From NCBI RefSeq assembly GCF_020497125.1, contig NC_059081.1, positions 17,951,105-18,015,104 of the forward strand: a stretch of DNA of 64,000 nucleotides. The letters are read 5' to 3'. The position numbers and the translations under genes are program-made. Under the pieces are notes generated by a model, which ran no database searches, was not told the origin of the DNA, and worked only from the letters and a program-made list of their open reading frames with translations. This DNA is from Mauremys mutica. Lineage: Eukaryota; Chordata; Testudines; Geoemydidae. Positions 1-12,829 of this stretch are shown here, piece after piece. How positions within the stretch are numbered: the stretch's first letter is position 1; each line of letters starts with the position of its first letter.

Positions 1-1404
1 ATGCTGTAAACCGATTCTGTCAAATATGCAAACAGTATGATTTTAATGTGTGTGGTGATGTAATAAGGAAAGGATTATTTTAAAGCAACAACTTGTTTTG
101 CTCTGAATCAGCAAAGGATCATAGCTGCGTTGTAAACACATGTCAAAATGGCTGTGAAACACATTATAGTTTTGTTGCTTGCACTTATTTGTCTTTGGAC
201 ACTATACAATAAATCTGAAAATATAATTGGCTATTGAAATTGTTCAGTTAAGTGGCAGTACCTCAGACACTACATGTTCTAGGGATTAATGTACAGATTG
301 ACTCGGGAACAAAATCACTTGCAGTACAGCTTAAAATGTCGACAAATGGGGAGGATACCCATCTCTTACCTTCATGACAATGTGTGAACATCCAGAGGTT
401 TGGGATCTTGACTGCTTTTGCAGCTGGTGGTGCAATGTTCAAAAGTGCCTAAGGCCCAGATGCTCAAAGGTATTTAGGTGCCTAACTCCCATTCATTTTG
501 TTGTGAATAAATACCATTTGAGCATCTGTACCTAAGTGACTTAGACTCGTGTGTCACCTAAGCACACTTCAACATTTTACTCTATGCCTATTAGTACATT
601 TTATGGCATGGAAAATTAGATCATGACATTGCTTTTTTGTGAGTATTATTGTAAAACTTAGGGTGTTGTATTAGGAACAGGTGTCCCACTGGGCTTAGAC
701 TTATCACAGTAGAAGTGGTGTCTAATAGACCATACTCTCGAGTAGACCAAATAAGCAACACGTTCCAAGGAATGATGGTCAGAAGCCCTTATGGATTATT
801 CCAGAGCTCGCAGGGGACCAGATTCATATTTGAGAGGATAACTACCTAAAGTCCATGTTTAGAGGTGAGTAAAAGTCTTTCAGATGCCAATTTTGTGATA
901 GAACTTTAACTGATTTTTCCCTTCCCCTCCCATTTTCCAGGCGCAAGGACCTACTACGTTAAGAAATCTTAGTGTGAACTTTTGTACTATGCCTTTCCCA
1001 TATTTTTAAACCAATTCACATTGTCATGGTACCTGCAAAGTGTAGCTAACTTTCTTTTAGGGGAAAAAAAAGGCATAACCCCTCCAGGTGTAGTAGTCTC
1101 TAGTATCATGTCCTTTTTAAACTTTATTCCTAACAGAAATCACTGCATTTTGTTCTCCTGAAGGATTTTGTATAATGCTAGTGTTGAGCAATTAACTGTG
1201 TTTGGTTTTTTTTGGTCCATTTGCAATTCAGAAAAATAAAGGGTGGAGGAGGAATTTCTCTTTGACCCAAAATGAATTTTAAAAAAAAAATTGGAATTTT
1301 TTTTGATGAATTTCAGGTCGACCAGATCGATCCAGAATGGAGGAGTGGTGATGTCCTTTAACTTTTAGCCTAGTGGTTACAGCACTTACGTAGGGTACAT
1401 TTTC
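1..1404. other. Intergenic, mostly unrecognised
   Basis: I see no coding exon here. AATAAA at 208-213 on the plus strand could end the convergent neighbouring gene expected here (RAB3GAP1 in mammals), but this is a guess. One foldback repeat lies at 457-528. Confidence 0.4.
457..528. repeat. Foldback repeat, same type as 62414-62512
   Basis: The arms CAGATGCTCAAAGGTATTT and its near-complement AAATACCATTTGAGCATCTG flank a short loop containing TAGGTGCCTAACTCCCATT. The layout matches a common sauropsid foldback family whose centre carries a TTAGGCACCTAACTCCCATT-like core. Confidence 0.55.
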
Positions 1405-1690
1405 CCCTCTACCTGCTATTTTTCAGTAATAGCACACTATTACTGAAAAATTGCTTACTTTCTCATTTTTACCATAGAATTATAAAATAAATTGGAATAT
1501 AACTACTGTACTTATATTTTAGTGTATAGTATATAGAGGAGTATAAACAAGTCATTGTCTACATGATATTTTAGTTCGTACTGATTTTGTTAGTGCTTTT
1601 ATGTAGCCTGTTATAAAACTAGGCAAATATCTAAATGAGTTGATGTATCCCCTGGCAGACCTCCGCATACCCCTGCCTTAATCAACAGAC
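1405..1690 (+). repeat. hAT-like non-autonomous element, right half
   Basis: The stretch from 1526 to 1690 is closely similar to 3754-4172 (GAGTATAAACAAGTCATTGT, and AAAACTAGGCAAATATCT at the far side). It has no insertion at the point where the other copy carries a MITE. The terminal repeats are not complete here. Confidence 0.6.
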
Positions 1691-1882
1691 TAGAGTCATT
1701 CTCACGCTTTCCCTGGTCCAGGGACTATTCACTGTGATATATAGCGTGGCAATTCATAGTCATTCATAACTTATACATGATGGACCAGCTTCAAAAGAAG
1801 AACTTAAGAGAGATCCACACCAGAATTTCCCCAGAGGCCTGCAGTGAAGGCACTATTTTGGGGGAATGGGAGAGACCCAAGT

Positions 1883-2440
1883 GTGACAGGTTCCCCCCAG
1901 GGTGCCACCTGGAACTGGGGTACCACTGAGCCCCTGACCCACCAGCCTGGGATCCCTCTCACATTGCACCGCTGTGACAAGCTGCAAAGCCCTCCACCCT
2001 GCACTTTCACTAGGATTCATACAGGTAGGGACACACCCAGCTGCAGTCACACGCAGGCTCTCTAACCACTAGCTTCCTAGCCTGGGACCCAAGTACCGTC
2101 CTGCCCTGGTCAGATCTGGCCATTATATGGGTTAATACCTGGTCTGCCTCTCTGTCAATGGGAAGAGAACAATGGCCACTCTGGTCAAAGCTCACTGGTT
2201 TAGATTAAAACATAAAATAAGTTTAACTACAGCAGGATGGATTTTAAGTGATGTTATAAGTGATAGCAAATGGATCAAAGCAGATTACCTAGTAAATAAA
2301 CAAAACCGCAAACTGAGTTTAACAGACTTCTTGCCCTGAGTGATAAACAGGCTGGCAGTTTCTTAAGGCACAAGCTGCCTTGGCTCTGCAGGTTGGGTTT
2401 TCCAGGTTTTTATATACAGGTTAGAAATCCCTCTACCCTG
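1883..2440 (+). repeat. Repeat beginning GTGACAGGTTCCCCCC
   Basis: It starts GTGACAGGTTCCCCCCAGGG TGCCACCT, a terminus also seen at 42953 and inverted at 43166. The interior is long and AT-rich and contains no meaningful frame. The far end is not defined, so the 3' limit is a guess. Confidence 0.45.
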
Positions 2441-3542
2441 GGACCCTCACTTTCCACCCTAAGTTCAACTTCCTTCTCCACAGCAAGCAGAGGGGTGAAA
2501 ATCTGGCTCTTTGCTTTAGAACACCTCACTTCCTGTCCCCAGTAGGCTGATTTAACTTTAGTAGCTTTTTGGTGCACATTTCCACCTGCAGGAGCATCTG
2601 CATTCCTGATAAGCTCTTTGAAATAGTCCAATACCAGCTATTAAGCCTAAACCTGTAGGACCTATTCCCTCTCTGACACATCCCCTCTTTCATCCTCCAT
2701 ATTCACCCTCCTTCCCTGAAATTGCAGGGAATATAATTGAGTATATTGCAGGGAATTCTCATTCGGTATGTCTACACAGCAAAGAAAAACCCATGGCTGG
2801 CCCATGCTGTTTCGTTGCTGGGTTCTGGGCTCAGGCTGGAACCAAAGACTGTACTGAAGTAAATCTATAATATAGGCTAGTTTGGCATCCTTACCTGGCA
2901 TAGCCTCTTCTGCATTAATGTTCTGTTCATCTTTTTACAGGCACCTTCTGCATATCATGTTTTAATCTACACTAGCAGCTCCTACCACTACCATGCTTTC
3001 TGAATTAGCCCAATCTTCTTACGGCATAGAAGCAAAAGCTTTTTGTAAAAAATCAGATTGCAATATACAGTATGTGCATTACTTTTCTTGTGCTAATTTG
3101 CCAAGTCCATGTAATTTTTGTAAGATGTATAAATGAGTGCTCCATGATTGTTTTGAAATTCCCCTTGCACAGTCACGCATGATTATCCTACCTTAACAAA
3201 CTAGTTTATAGCCAAAGATGATCTCTGAATTGGTCAGTTTTATTAAATAAAAATCTTACAGTATCCACAGAAGTTTTCTTTCAGTTGTTGAGGCATCAGG
3301 CAAAACAAATGGAAAAATTAGCTTCTGTGATGGAAGGGGACAGAGTTCACCTTCTGTAGAGTGATTCTGGAGAATATAAAATGATATTGTCTTCAGGGAA
3401 GATGCAGAAAGGTTCATGCTTTCTGAGAAAAGATATTTCAGAGCTTTCTAGCCAGAGTAATTGTGACCAGGAACATCTTTCATGGAAAGAAAACAGTTAG
3501 AAACTAAGGAAACTTAGTACCACTGAGTGAGCCACTAGAGAA
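2441..3542. other. Intergenic, nothing recognised
   Basis: This is non-coding sequence with scattered stops in all frames. I recognise no element boundary. Confidence 0.4.
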
Positions 3543-3753
3543 ATAGTTCTCAACCTTTCCAGAATACTCTGTCCCTTTCAGGGGTCTGACTTGCCTTGCA
3601 TGACCCAATTTTCACCTCACTTAAAAACGTGGACTTTGGCTTCAGCCCTGTGCAGTGAGGCTCGGGCTTTGGCTTTCTACCCTGGGCCCCAGTGAGTCTA
3701 AAGCTGGCCCTGGCAACCCCATTAAAATGAAATCATGGTTTGAGAACTGCTGA
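3543..3753. mobile_element. Degenerate hAT-type short element
   Basis: The left end resembles CAGTGGTTCTCAACC (here AAATAGTTCTCAACC) and the right end is GGTTTGAGAACTGCT. These are the inverted ends of the non-autonomous hAT elements seen elsewhere in this window. It has no coding capacity. Confidence 0.55.
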
Positions 3754-4172
3754 TCTAGTATATAGAAGAGTATAAACAAGTCATTGTCTTTATGAAATTT
3801 AAGGCTATGTCTACACTAGCACTTATGTTGGCAAAACTTTTGTGTCTCAGGGGTGTGAAAAATAATCATCCTGAGCAACATAAATTTTGCTGGCATAAGC
3901 ATTCATGTGCACAGCACTATGTTGGGGGGAGATGCGCTACTGCCACTTGTTGAGCTGGTTTTATTACGTTGATGGGAGGGCTCTCTCCCTTCGGCATAAC
4001 GTGACTAGACGAGCACTGTTACAGCTCGTAGTGTAGTGCAAGTGTAGACATTAGCCTTAGTTTGTAATGACTTCTCTAGTGCTTTTTAGGTAGCCTGTTG
4101 CAAAACTAGGCAAATATCTGGATAAGCTGATGTGCCCCCAGCGGTACAGGTACCCCTGGTTGAGAACTGCTG
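3754..4172 (+). repeat. hAT-like element right half, split by a MITE
   Basis: It is a second copy of the 1526-1690 sequence, ending CCCCTGGTTGAGAACTGCTG. A MITE at 3802-4056 interrupts it. Confidence 0.6.
3802..4056. mobile_element. Harbinger-type MITE with TTA duplication
   Basis: The ends AGGCTATGTCTACACT and, inverted, GGCTAATGTCTACACT are similar to the ends of the full Harbinger at 27844. The flanks are TTA (3799-3801 and 4057-4059). The uninterrupted relative at 1526-1690 has a single TTA at this point, which supports a 3-bp target duplication. Confidence 0.75.
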
Positions 4173-5434
4173 CACCAGAGGTATGGATGAGCCTGCATGT
4201 GTGATATCGTTTAATGCTGCAACATGAGAGGCAAGCAATATGAAAGAAATGCTAATAAGCTGGAAAAGCCGGGATTTATTTTTCTATCTCGACATCAGCA
4301 GTAGATCTCTGTCCATTCTGTAGTGTAGGCTGAAAGATCGATGTGGAGAGAGTTTTAGACTATAGAGGAGTATTCCATCTTATCAAGGACCTGCCACTAA
4401 GAGCAGAGATCTCTGCATCAGCTTCACTCAGTCACAGCTCCATGGCTGCTTTCCTTTTTATCATTTGAATCACTCTTCCTATTAGAGGACTGGCAAAAGC
4501 ACAGAGAAGGCAATTTGGTCAGGCAAAGCATGTGTTACCAGTGATATGAGGTCCAAGTCTGTGAAGAATCCCATCTTTGTTTTGACAGCATAAGAAGTGG
4601 TCCAGCTGGGGTGACTTAGTTCTTTGGTTATCACATGATATGTCTTGGTTCAAGGGGTGTTCTGAATTGCCACTATGCTGCTTTTGTGTTCACTCTCCCC
4701 TTTATGTAGATCAGCATGCTTCAGCTTAGGTAAGCTTCTGCCCAGGAGAGCATCTATACCACTTCAATGTTTAAACCTGAGCTTCTTGTGCTCCTTTGAT
4801 TTGCGTATGCCAAAGTCATTGTGCTGATTGGACTAGAATGTGGTCTTTTCTCAAGTCATCCTGGTAGCATAGGACAGCCAACCCAATTGCTCATTTCAAG
4901 GAGGCTGATACATAGGACTCTCTTTCATTCCACTTGACCACATACCCTTTGCATTATGGTGTTTCTCCTGCCTGACAGGCTGGCATCTATGGTTAGGATT
5001 TTGCAGTCCAGACTGTAAATGGAGAATTCTACCATTATGGGTTTCCACCAGCAGATCACTGTTGATGGTATCCTCACTTATGTCTGCAAAAGAATTTCTT
5101 GCTGCAAAAGGATGCCAAAGCTTTCAGAATCCCTGAAGCTCATTTATGTACAGTCGTGCCAGTGGGGTAATCTTTCTGCATAAGGACCAAAAAACCTACC
5201 AGCCATAAGTAAAAATGGATTGGTGACTCTTGGCTTTGTAGCGTTTTAGAGGGGCAGGGATTTTTGTCAAACCTTTCCTGCTGTGGTCCTTCCTATGCGT
5301 CTACTCCTATGTGGAGGAGCCTCAGAGAGGGGATCAGGCAGCACTTCTTTATTAACTCATCTGAAATATAGTGTCCCCTTATATTGCTGCTTCCTGAGGT
5401 TCCTGAGTATGATGCTCTGATAAGTGTCATCTAA
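4173..5434. other. Intergenic, unclassified
   Basis: No gene or defined element is visible. The sequence looks like old non-coding repeat, but I cannot assign a family. Confidence 0.35.
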
Positions 5435-5730
5435 GGGCAGGTCTACACTAAGGGCGGGGGTCGAACTAGGGTACGCAAGTTCAGCTACGTGAATAGCGTA
5501 GCTGAACTCAAAGTACCCTAGTTCGAACTACTTACCCGTCCAGACGCTGCGGGATCTAAGTCCGGGGCTCCAAGGTCGACTCTGCCACCGCCGTTTGCAG
5601 TGGTGGAGTACCGGAGTCGACCAGAGCGCGCGGGGAGTTCGAACTATCGCGTCCAGATTAGACGCGATAGTTCGAACTCCGAGAAGTTGAACTCACTGCG
5701 TCGACCAGGCAGGTAAGTGTAGACTAGCCC
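5435..5730. mobile_element. Harbinger-type MITE with two perfect hairpins
   Basis: The ends GGGCAGGTCTACACTA and, inverted, GGGCTAGTCTACACTT are bounded by a 3-bp TAA duplication (5432-5434, 5731-5733). Inside, 5461-5527 folds back on TTCAGCTACG/CGTAGCTGAA arms flanked by TCGAACTAGGGTAC, and 5635-5680 folds on GAGTTCGAACTATCGCGTC. It is GC-rich compared with its surroundings. Confidence 0.85.
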
Positions 5731-8700
5731 TAAGAAAGGGTTTGAGTGACTGGGCTCCTCACCTTGGCTATTGTCATTACCAGTACCTTGGGGGCAGACC
5801 AAAAGATAATGTTTCATAATGGTAGCATCAAGGTGAACAAGGGAAGTTGCTAAAGACCGGGCCTGATGGGTATATGCAGATAAGTTTTGATCAGATCCAC
5901 TGGCATAGAAGGGTCCCTTGGGTCGACTGCAGAGTTTCCATCCTGAATTTCATTATCTTGGTTCATTCTGTTTTTTTATCTTATGGATGAAGAAGATGGG
6001 GTTAGAACCCCAAGCACCATTTTTTCTTGGGGGACAGATAGATGTGAGATCTGTTTCACAATGGTTTGATTCAAGGTTGGAGGGGGAATGAAAAAGGGAT
6101 GTGCAGGAACCTGTTGCAACACTCCTGAGACCCTGAGGAACCAGGGGTCCAAGAATGGGATATCCTATCCCTATTTCTGGACTGAGGCAGGGCTGCTTGG
6201 ACTAGAATGAAGGATTGGGCCCATTCATTGATCTGGCCTTACCTCTGGTGTATCACGGTCCTAGCTCCTGGAATAAGGGGAGTCCTTCTCTGGTACTTTT
6301 TTGTTTGAAGTAGAAATGAAAGAAGTTCCTGCCCTTATCTAAAGGCTTTTTGAAGTTTGCTGGATCAAATGCTTCAGTTTAACCACCTTATTTGGGTACA
6401 ACCTTATGAACCCTTTGCTCAAACAGGATTCCATCCTAGGATTTTGAGACACAGAGAATTTACTATGCATAATAAGGCACCTGTTGGCATTCTGCCTGCT
6501 CTGTTTGGTTGCCTCCACCATGCTTGCAGAGGGAAGTACACGTGTAAAGGAAGGAGCTTGGCAGGTGATCCTGTTCGGTGAATGATCCCCCAAAAGTCAT
6601 CTCCTAGGTTGGGGGAGGGGGATAAAGAATATTACTCACTGCTGTTGCCCCCATATTTTGCTTTAAAAAGCTACAGAGATCGCAAACACAGCTGTGGTGC
6701 TGAACTGATGTGCTAGTAGTTGAATGCTCAGAACTAAGTTGGAGTGAAGACAAAATCCCCAAATTTGATACACAAGGCAGTTTCTACACCAGCCAAACGT
6801 TTGTCTTCTGTACCACGCTTTCTGAATTAGATTAATCTTATTACACAGAAGCAACAGCTTTTGTAAGACTCCAATTTCAATAGTGTATTAACCAATTCTT
6901 TTTCTCTACTGGTAATTTACAGAGGCCATGTCGTTCTTGTCTGTGCTGTGTAAAATGACAGCAAGTTAGCAGCCTACTATCACCAAACTTGTGTGTGAAC
7001 AATAAAAGAAAACATTTCAGTTTGAAGTTTTCAAGAGACTTATTTTTATTGTATTTTAACAAGGAATATCCCTGTGTCCCTTTTAAGCATTTCTGGCTGT
7101 AATTCTAGACCCTAATTTTCAGTTAGGTACTTGATGTTACTCATGGTCTCTCCCTCTCTCTGATGGCAGGATCTACCTTTGGCATTTTAAACTTCACTTG
7201 GGTCTGGGCTGGGAGTTTGATTTTTGCTATAACTAGTTCTGTTTGACATAGTCATTTCCCATTGATCAGAGTGCTGTTTTTCTCCCCATATATCAGTCTT
7301 CTATTACTTTATTGCTTCAGATTTTTCCCACTGTATTGTTTATTGGCTGTGCTAAGCAGTTTTTGTTATACTCTCAGGTACTTGCAGAAAGAGAGGTGCA
7401 GCCCCAATGTCTCACACAGGGACAGAAGTCATGATCCAGATGTGTTTTTCTCAATTGGAAACTGAGACTGGTTTTATGGCAAAGTAGAAGTTTTACCTAT
7501 GCACAAATAAACTTATTGTGGCAAACCAATCTTAAAAAGAAAGGCCACAGTATTCTATTCTCTGCTGACTGACTACCGTTTCTAAGATGGATGGCTCAGT
7601 GCTGGGACTTATCCCTGCTTTATCCTCTTCTCTCATTCCACAGTATGTGCCCTGCTGTTACTGAGAAAAGGACAAAATATAGCATTTCATAAGGCTCATG
7701 AATAGCTTCCACAGTGGCTATTTACTCAGCTTCTGCTTCTTGTGCTACACCATCAGACCCATCACTTCTCCCTCTCATCTTCCTCCTGACCATGGAAGCT
7801 GTGAATGTGCAGTAATTTTCTACCGATGTGAGAGAACCTTAGACAGCAGCCAACCTGAAACAGGAACCACTTGTGCCTGTGGTCACGCTGCCATAATACA
7901 AATCTCTGAGGAAACTGCATGCCTTTCTGAGGGCTTCAAGTGCAGTGAGGACATTCATAAAACTACCAGGAACATGTTGCAATGATGCATTGTGACTATG
8001 ACACCAGGTGCTTCTAGCAGGGGCGGTGTGGGCATGGTGATTTCCAAAAGGCTGAATGAAGAGAGGTTTTTAACCCTTACCACAGACTATATGAGTACAT
8101 ATAGATGGGGACCGGCAGCCCCATCTCCCTCAAATAAAATGGAACTCTTCACAGTTGGTCCCACAGACTGACAGCCTTACTCTCCCCTTCCCCCCCCTCC
8201 TCTACTAGGTTCCTGCACAGGGAAAGGAAGGAGTACTGTTGTTTCAGTAACACACACCGAAGCAGCGGAGGTAAGAAAGGCAGCAGACTGGCTTTCTCAG
8301 AGTACAATTTGAAACACTTTGTTATTCCAAAATTCAAAAAAATGTCAAGTGAGACTGAACTGGGGAGGTGTTTTATGGCTTCCCTATCCATTATGTATTA
8401 GAACTACGCTTTAAATTATTCAGAATTCTCAGATACTGTGGCCAGCTTCACTTTAATAGGAGAAACTGGTGGCCTTGTTTTCCTATGACTCTGTGCTCTC
8501 TTGTTGGCCTATGATACTAGGCAGAGAGGCTGATTTTCTATTCTTATATCAGAATTACTACACTGAAACCAGTTTTCCCTACCTTTTATTTAATAAAAAA
8601 AAAATCCTGTAACATACTATTGTACACCCTCCCAAAGACTGATTGCTACCTATAAATCTGACAAGCTAAACCTTTACAGATTAGAGAACATTCATTCAAT

Positions 8701-9844
8701 TTTTGATTAGTATTAAAGTTGATAGAAGTATAAGCAGCTGAACAGCGAGTAGGATTTAATTCTATAGCTTTAAGTCTCACAATATTGCCTGTGGCTCACA
8801 GACTGGATATTAAATAACTGAATTCTGTGATAGGGAACAAACCCCCTGCTTTTGTGTCTACCTCAGTTAGTTATCCCCTCCTCCGAGCAGTTTCTGGTGG
8901 TCTAAAATTTAATCTGTTACAGCTTGTGCTATGGATCTGAAAGGAGACTAAGAATTTTAGCTTTCAATAAGTCCCCTTCTCATAGATAAAATAAAGGTCT
9001 AGCCAGGAGCTGTTCACTTTTTCACTGGTTTTGTTTTCCAGGAAGAAATGAGGAGATTATCACAACAGCACAAATCCTAAGTGGTTTATAGATGATAAAC
9101 GAGTGGTTACATTTGTAATAGATTCAAGCTTCCCTAGAGCTAGTTTTACCAAGCGTTGGTAAAACTAATCTCCTCCCGGTTTTACACTTCAGTGCGCACA
9201 CATGGAAGTCTTTCTACTCCCTCACCATTCATGAACTTCACTCTATATCCAACCAACAATGGTGAGATATTAGACAGAGGTACTACATGACTGTCTCTTA
9301 GCAAGGGCACATAAAACCACCTTCATAATGCTCCCAGCAGTTCATAGTGGACCAGAGTTCAGCTGCATGTGTGTAACACTCCCCAGGGTACAGCCTGAAC
9401 TGCTGTATTTCCTCAGCTCAGTAGCCTGTGGTGCCTTTTACACTGCTTTACTGTGAACAGCCACTACTCCTGGTCCTACTCAGACACAGCCACTAGCATG
9501 TAAAACACATGAATGCTCTTCCAACCACTCATGAATTACATCTAGAGTGGCCCTACAACTCCTTAGTCCCAGTCTTGTTCCCCAAAAATGTGCATCTTGC
9601 ACTGCTCCATGTTCTGGCCAGTGCAAGTTCATTGATAGTCCAACATTCCAACACTGGGAAATGATTAGGAATAAGCCCTACTAAACTCATGATACTGTGG
9701 AAATTGCAGATCCTGCAATATTATGCTTCCACTGCAGTTTTGACAAGGGCAGCCCCACTGTGCACAGGGTTGACAATGGGAGCCCCGGCCACCCCTGAGC
9801 TGAGAACAGGAACCCCTGCTCTCAGCCCCAGGCAGCCAACAGTA
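5731..9844. other. Intergenic, no gene recognised
   Basis: Short open frames such as 7698-7985 show no domain and no conserved splice context. No defined repeat boundary was found. Confidence 0.4.
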
Positions 9845-9919
9845 GAAAATTGCAGAAAAGTAATAATGGACTTTATTAACACAAATAATAAGGTCCATTG
9901 TTACTTTTTCACTATTTTC
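9845..9919. repeat. AT-rich foldback
   Basis: The arm at 9845-9878 (GCAGAAAAGTAATAATGGAC) pairs with 9885-9919 (GTCCATTGTTACTTTTTCAC) with a few mismatches around a 6-base loop. It is probably the core of a foldback MITE. Confidence 0.5.
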
Positions 9920-12107
9920 CATGGCTTCTCTGCAACTCAGCTGCAATTTTTGAACACACATCCTGTGATTAAGACCTTAATTATGCATCAGGCTTGTATT
10001 CTCAAGTAGAGGTTTTCCAACACTTCAATCCAAACACACTGGATTGGATAAAACAATTCTCCCCCCTTAAGCTGCAACAATTCACAGGCTAGTTTTCTTT
10101 TTCAGCCAGACACCCCTCTCCCAATACAATGTTCTTCAGGTATTCATTGATGCAGTGAGCAAAGAGATTGGAGGAGGAGCGAGAGGGGTGATTTGAAGGT
10201 CATGGTCTCTCATTTTTGTACCTGCCTCTCTTTGAGAATTACACCCCGCCTGGGTGTGGATGAACAGGCCCTGGTGTAGATGAGATTTGAATGGTCTCTG
10301 GGCTGAAATGTAAATTTCTTGTTTACACCCCACCCCCGCTGGTGAATGGACAGTTAAGCAGGTAACGGCCCCTTAGCACCTTGCTGGCATGCTAGTGTGT
10401 CTATCTCTGAGAAATTGGTTTGTGGCCATTACCAAGAACTAGAACATATGTCAGTATCAATTATATAAAAAAAATTCATAATTTTACAGGGCAGTCTTGT
10501 TACACACATTTCAACAGGAAATTATTCAGCAGATTATGAGTTTTCAAATGATACCGCACAAGACATACTTAGTACAAAATGTATCATGAACATATAAAAG
10601 TGGTGTCACATGTCACTGCTCTACTCCAGCACCAGACTGGCCCAGCCCAATGGCTCATTTTAAACAGTAGATTTTCTAACTCACGTTACATTTAGCATAC
10701 AACCTCTCCTTCCCCACCTCATCCCTTATTTAAAATAGTTTAGCCGCCTCAGAAAATTGTTCCTATAACTAAGATGCTTAGTTATCTATTATTCACAATT
10801 CAATGTATTTTTCAAAATTAGTACAGGGAACAAAAAATGCATCAGCATGAATTTGCTGGCAGAGTCATCAATTATAATTATTTGCTAAGTACCAACAATG
10901 TTGATTTCACAGGAAAAAATTGCCAGCGATATTAACTATAAAATGACTTATGTCTTCAGCAACTTCAACCTGCCACTAGGAAATAGGACGTGTTTCCCCT
11001 TGAATTGCTGACAGTAGGACTAAATCTTCACAAGAAGATTTTCTTTTATCACTTGCTGCCTCCCCAGCAGTTAAAACAAACAAGACCTTTCATTTCTTGT
11101 TATAGAACTGGCTAATCTAGAAGAGATTCAAAATAGCTTCCACTAATTGTCTTATGCTTTGGCTTGTTTAGGAAAAGTAGTTGAATTTAGGTCTGGTTTA
11201 GCTAGTAACCAACCTAAATGCAACAACTTTTCCTAGTCCAGACAAAGTTTGGCAATCATTTTAATGTCTGCACTGGATTATTGAATGCAGCTGTATTTAA
11301 TGAGCTGGCACACAAGTAGGCCACAAACACACACATAACTTGTAGACACTTGCCAGGGATATGAAAATGATATCCAGAGTCTCTGTGATGCACCAAATGA
11401 AGTCACTCACTCAGACAGATATAGAAGGGTTCACTGCTTCATCAGGGGAGGATTAAGATATTGCATTAGAAACCCATATTTTTTCCCCTTTGCATGGGAT
11501 CCCTTCCTCAGTTTTCTCTGCTTGCTTCTACAGTATCTGAGTCTACACTACTTGGCCTAGCTGGTATGGCCTAAACTGCATCTCTTGGGGGAAATCCAAC
11601 TCTGGAGACAGTAGATGATGCAGACTTCTAGAGTGTGACTGCACACCCCAGAGCCTCCAGTAGGGTCAAGGCTGGTATAGATATCAATACTGAGGTGGTG
11701 GATCCATGGGGGGTATAAAGCAGATGTTCCCTATGAGTCAGAGGTCCCTTCCTGTGACCTTCCACGCTGGGCAGCTGGGAACCTGGAGGACAGCCTTTAG
11801 CATACAGCTGAGCTGGCCCGCAGCTGTGTGCTCACTGGGCCACATGCAGCCTGTGGGTTGAGAACTGCTTGTTTAGAGAAAGATCTACATATAGAGCATT
11901 GCTCTGAAGTATGTCCCTCTCCTAGACAGAGTAGGCGCTGGAAGTGCCCGTCATTAACAGATGGACAGGGCTTGAATTCTAGAGATTTAGCTTCTGTCAT
12001 GGTGCTAGTGCCCCTGTACACAGAGGAAGGGGATTGGGTCTAGCCTAAATGAAACATATCTAAGCAAAACCTTTTTTCAGGTTTTTATTAGCCAATGGGC
12101 AATAACT
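9920..12107. other. Intergenic with one hAT remnant
   Basis: No gene is seen. Positions 11812-11872 resemble the right end of the hAT-like element at 59214 (GGGCCACATGCAGCCTGTGG and GGTTGAGAACTGCT). Confidence 0.4.
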
Positions 12108-12644
12108 AAGGCTAAGATTTAGTCATGGGTATTTTCAGTAAGTCACGGACAGGTCACAGAGCAATAAACAAAAATTCACGGCCTGGGACCTGTCCATGTG
12201 ACTTGTATTATAAAGCCCTGACTAAATCTAGGGTGTTCTGGGGGCACCATTGGTGCTGGCAGGGGAGGGCCTCCTGGATACCTGTTGGTGCTGGGGGGGA
12301 GGGGGGGCTCTGGGGAACCTGCTGGTGCATGGCTGGTGGTGGTACTCCAGGGCACCCGCTGGTGCTCAGAGGAGGGGGCTCCAGGGAGCCTGTTGATGCT
12401 GAGGGGGGGCAGCCCGGGACTGTCACTGCTGGCAGAGGGTGGCCCGGGATTTCTGCCACCACTGCTGGGGGCGGGGGGGTTGGGGAGGGCAGCCTGGGAC
12501 CACCACTGTTGCTGGGGGGGGCAGTGGGGCTGGCCCGGGGCCACCTGACCTGCTCCGGCAGCCCTGAGGTCAGGTGCACCCGCAGGCTGCAGAAGTCTCG
12601 GAGGTCCTGGAATCTGTGACTTCTGTGACAGACTTGCAGCCTAA
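12108..12644. mobile_element. Foldback DNA element with 9-bp duplication
   Basis: It is flanked by GCAATAACT at 12099-12107 and 12645-12653. The ends AAGGCTAAGATTTAG and, inverted, TTAGGCTGCAAGTCTG are similar over the first bases. Near the left end TTTAGTCATGGGTA folds against a complementary stretch near 12220 (GACTAAATC). The interior is a G-rich imperfect tandem array. A 9-bp duplication is what Mutator-like elements make, so that class is a guess. Confidence 0.7.
12240..12540 (+). repeat. G-rich imperfect minisatellite
   Basis: The unit is about 35-45 bases, built around GCTGGTGCTGRGGGGG with drift. It is the interior of the foldback element. Open frames over it are proline- or glycine-rich artefacts of the array. 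Confidence 0.65.
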
Positions 12645-12829
12645 GCAATAACTACTTAACTATAGAAGCAGCAAAGAGTCCTGTGGCACCTTATAGACTA
12701 ACAGACGTTTTACAGCATGAGCTTTCGTGGGTGAATACCCACTTCTACAGATGCAAGTGGTGGAAATTTCCAGGGGCAGGTTTATATGTGCAAGCAAGAA
12801 GCAAGCTAGAGATAACGAGGTTAGATCAA

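Noticed and set aside
12125..12648. Overlapping proline- and glycine-rich frames of up to 164 codons
   Set aside because: They come from the G-rich tandem array inside the foldback element and share no domain.
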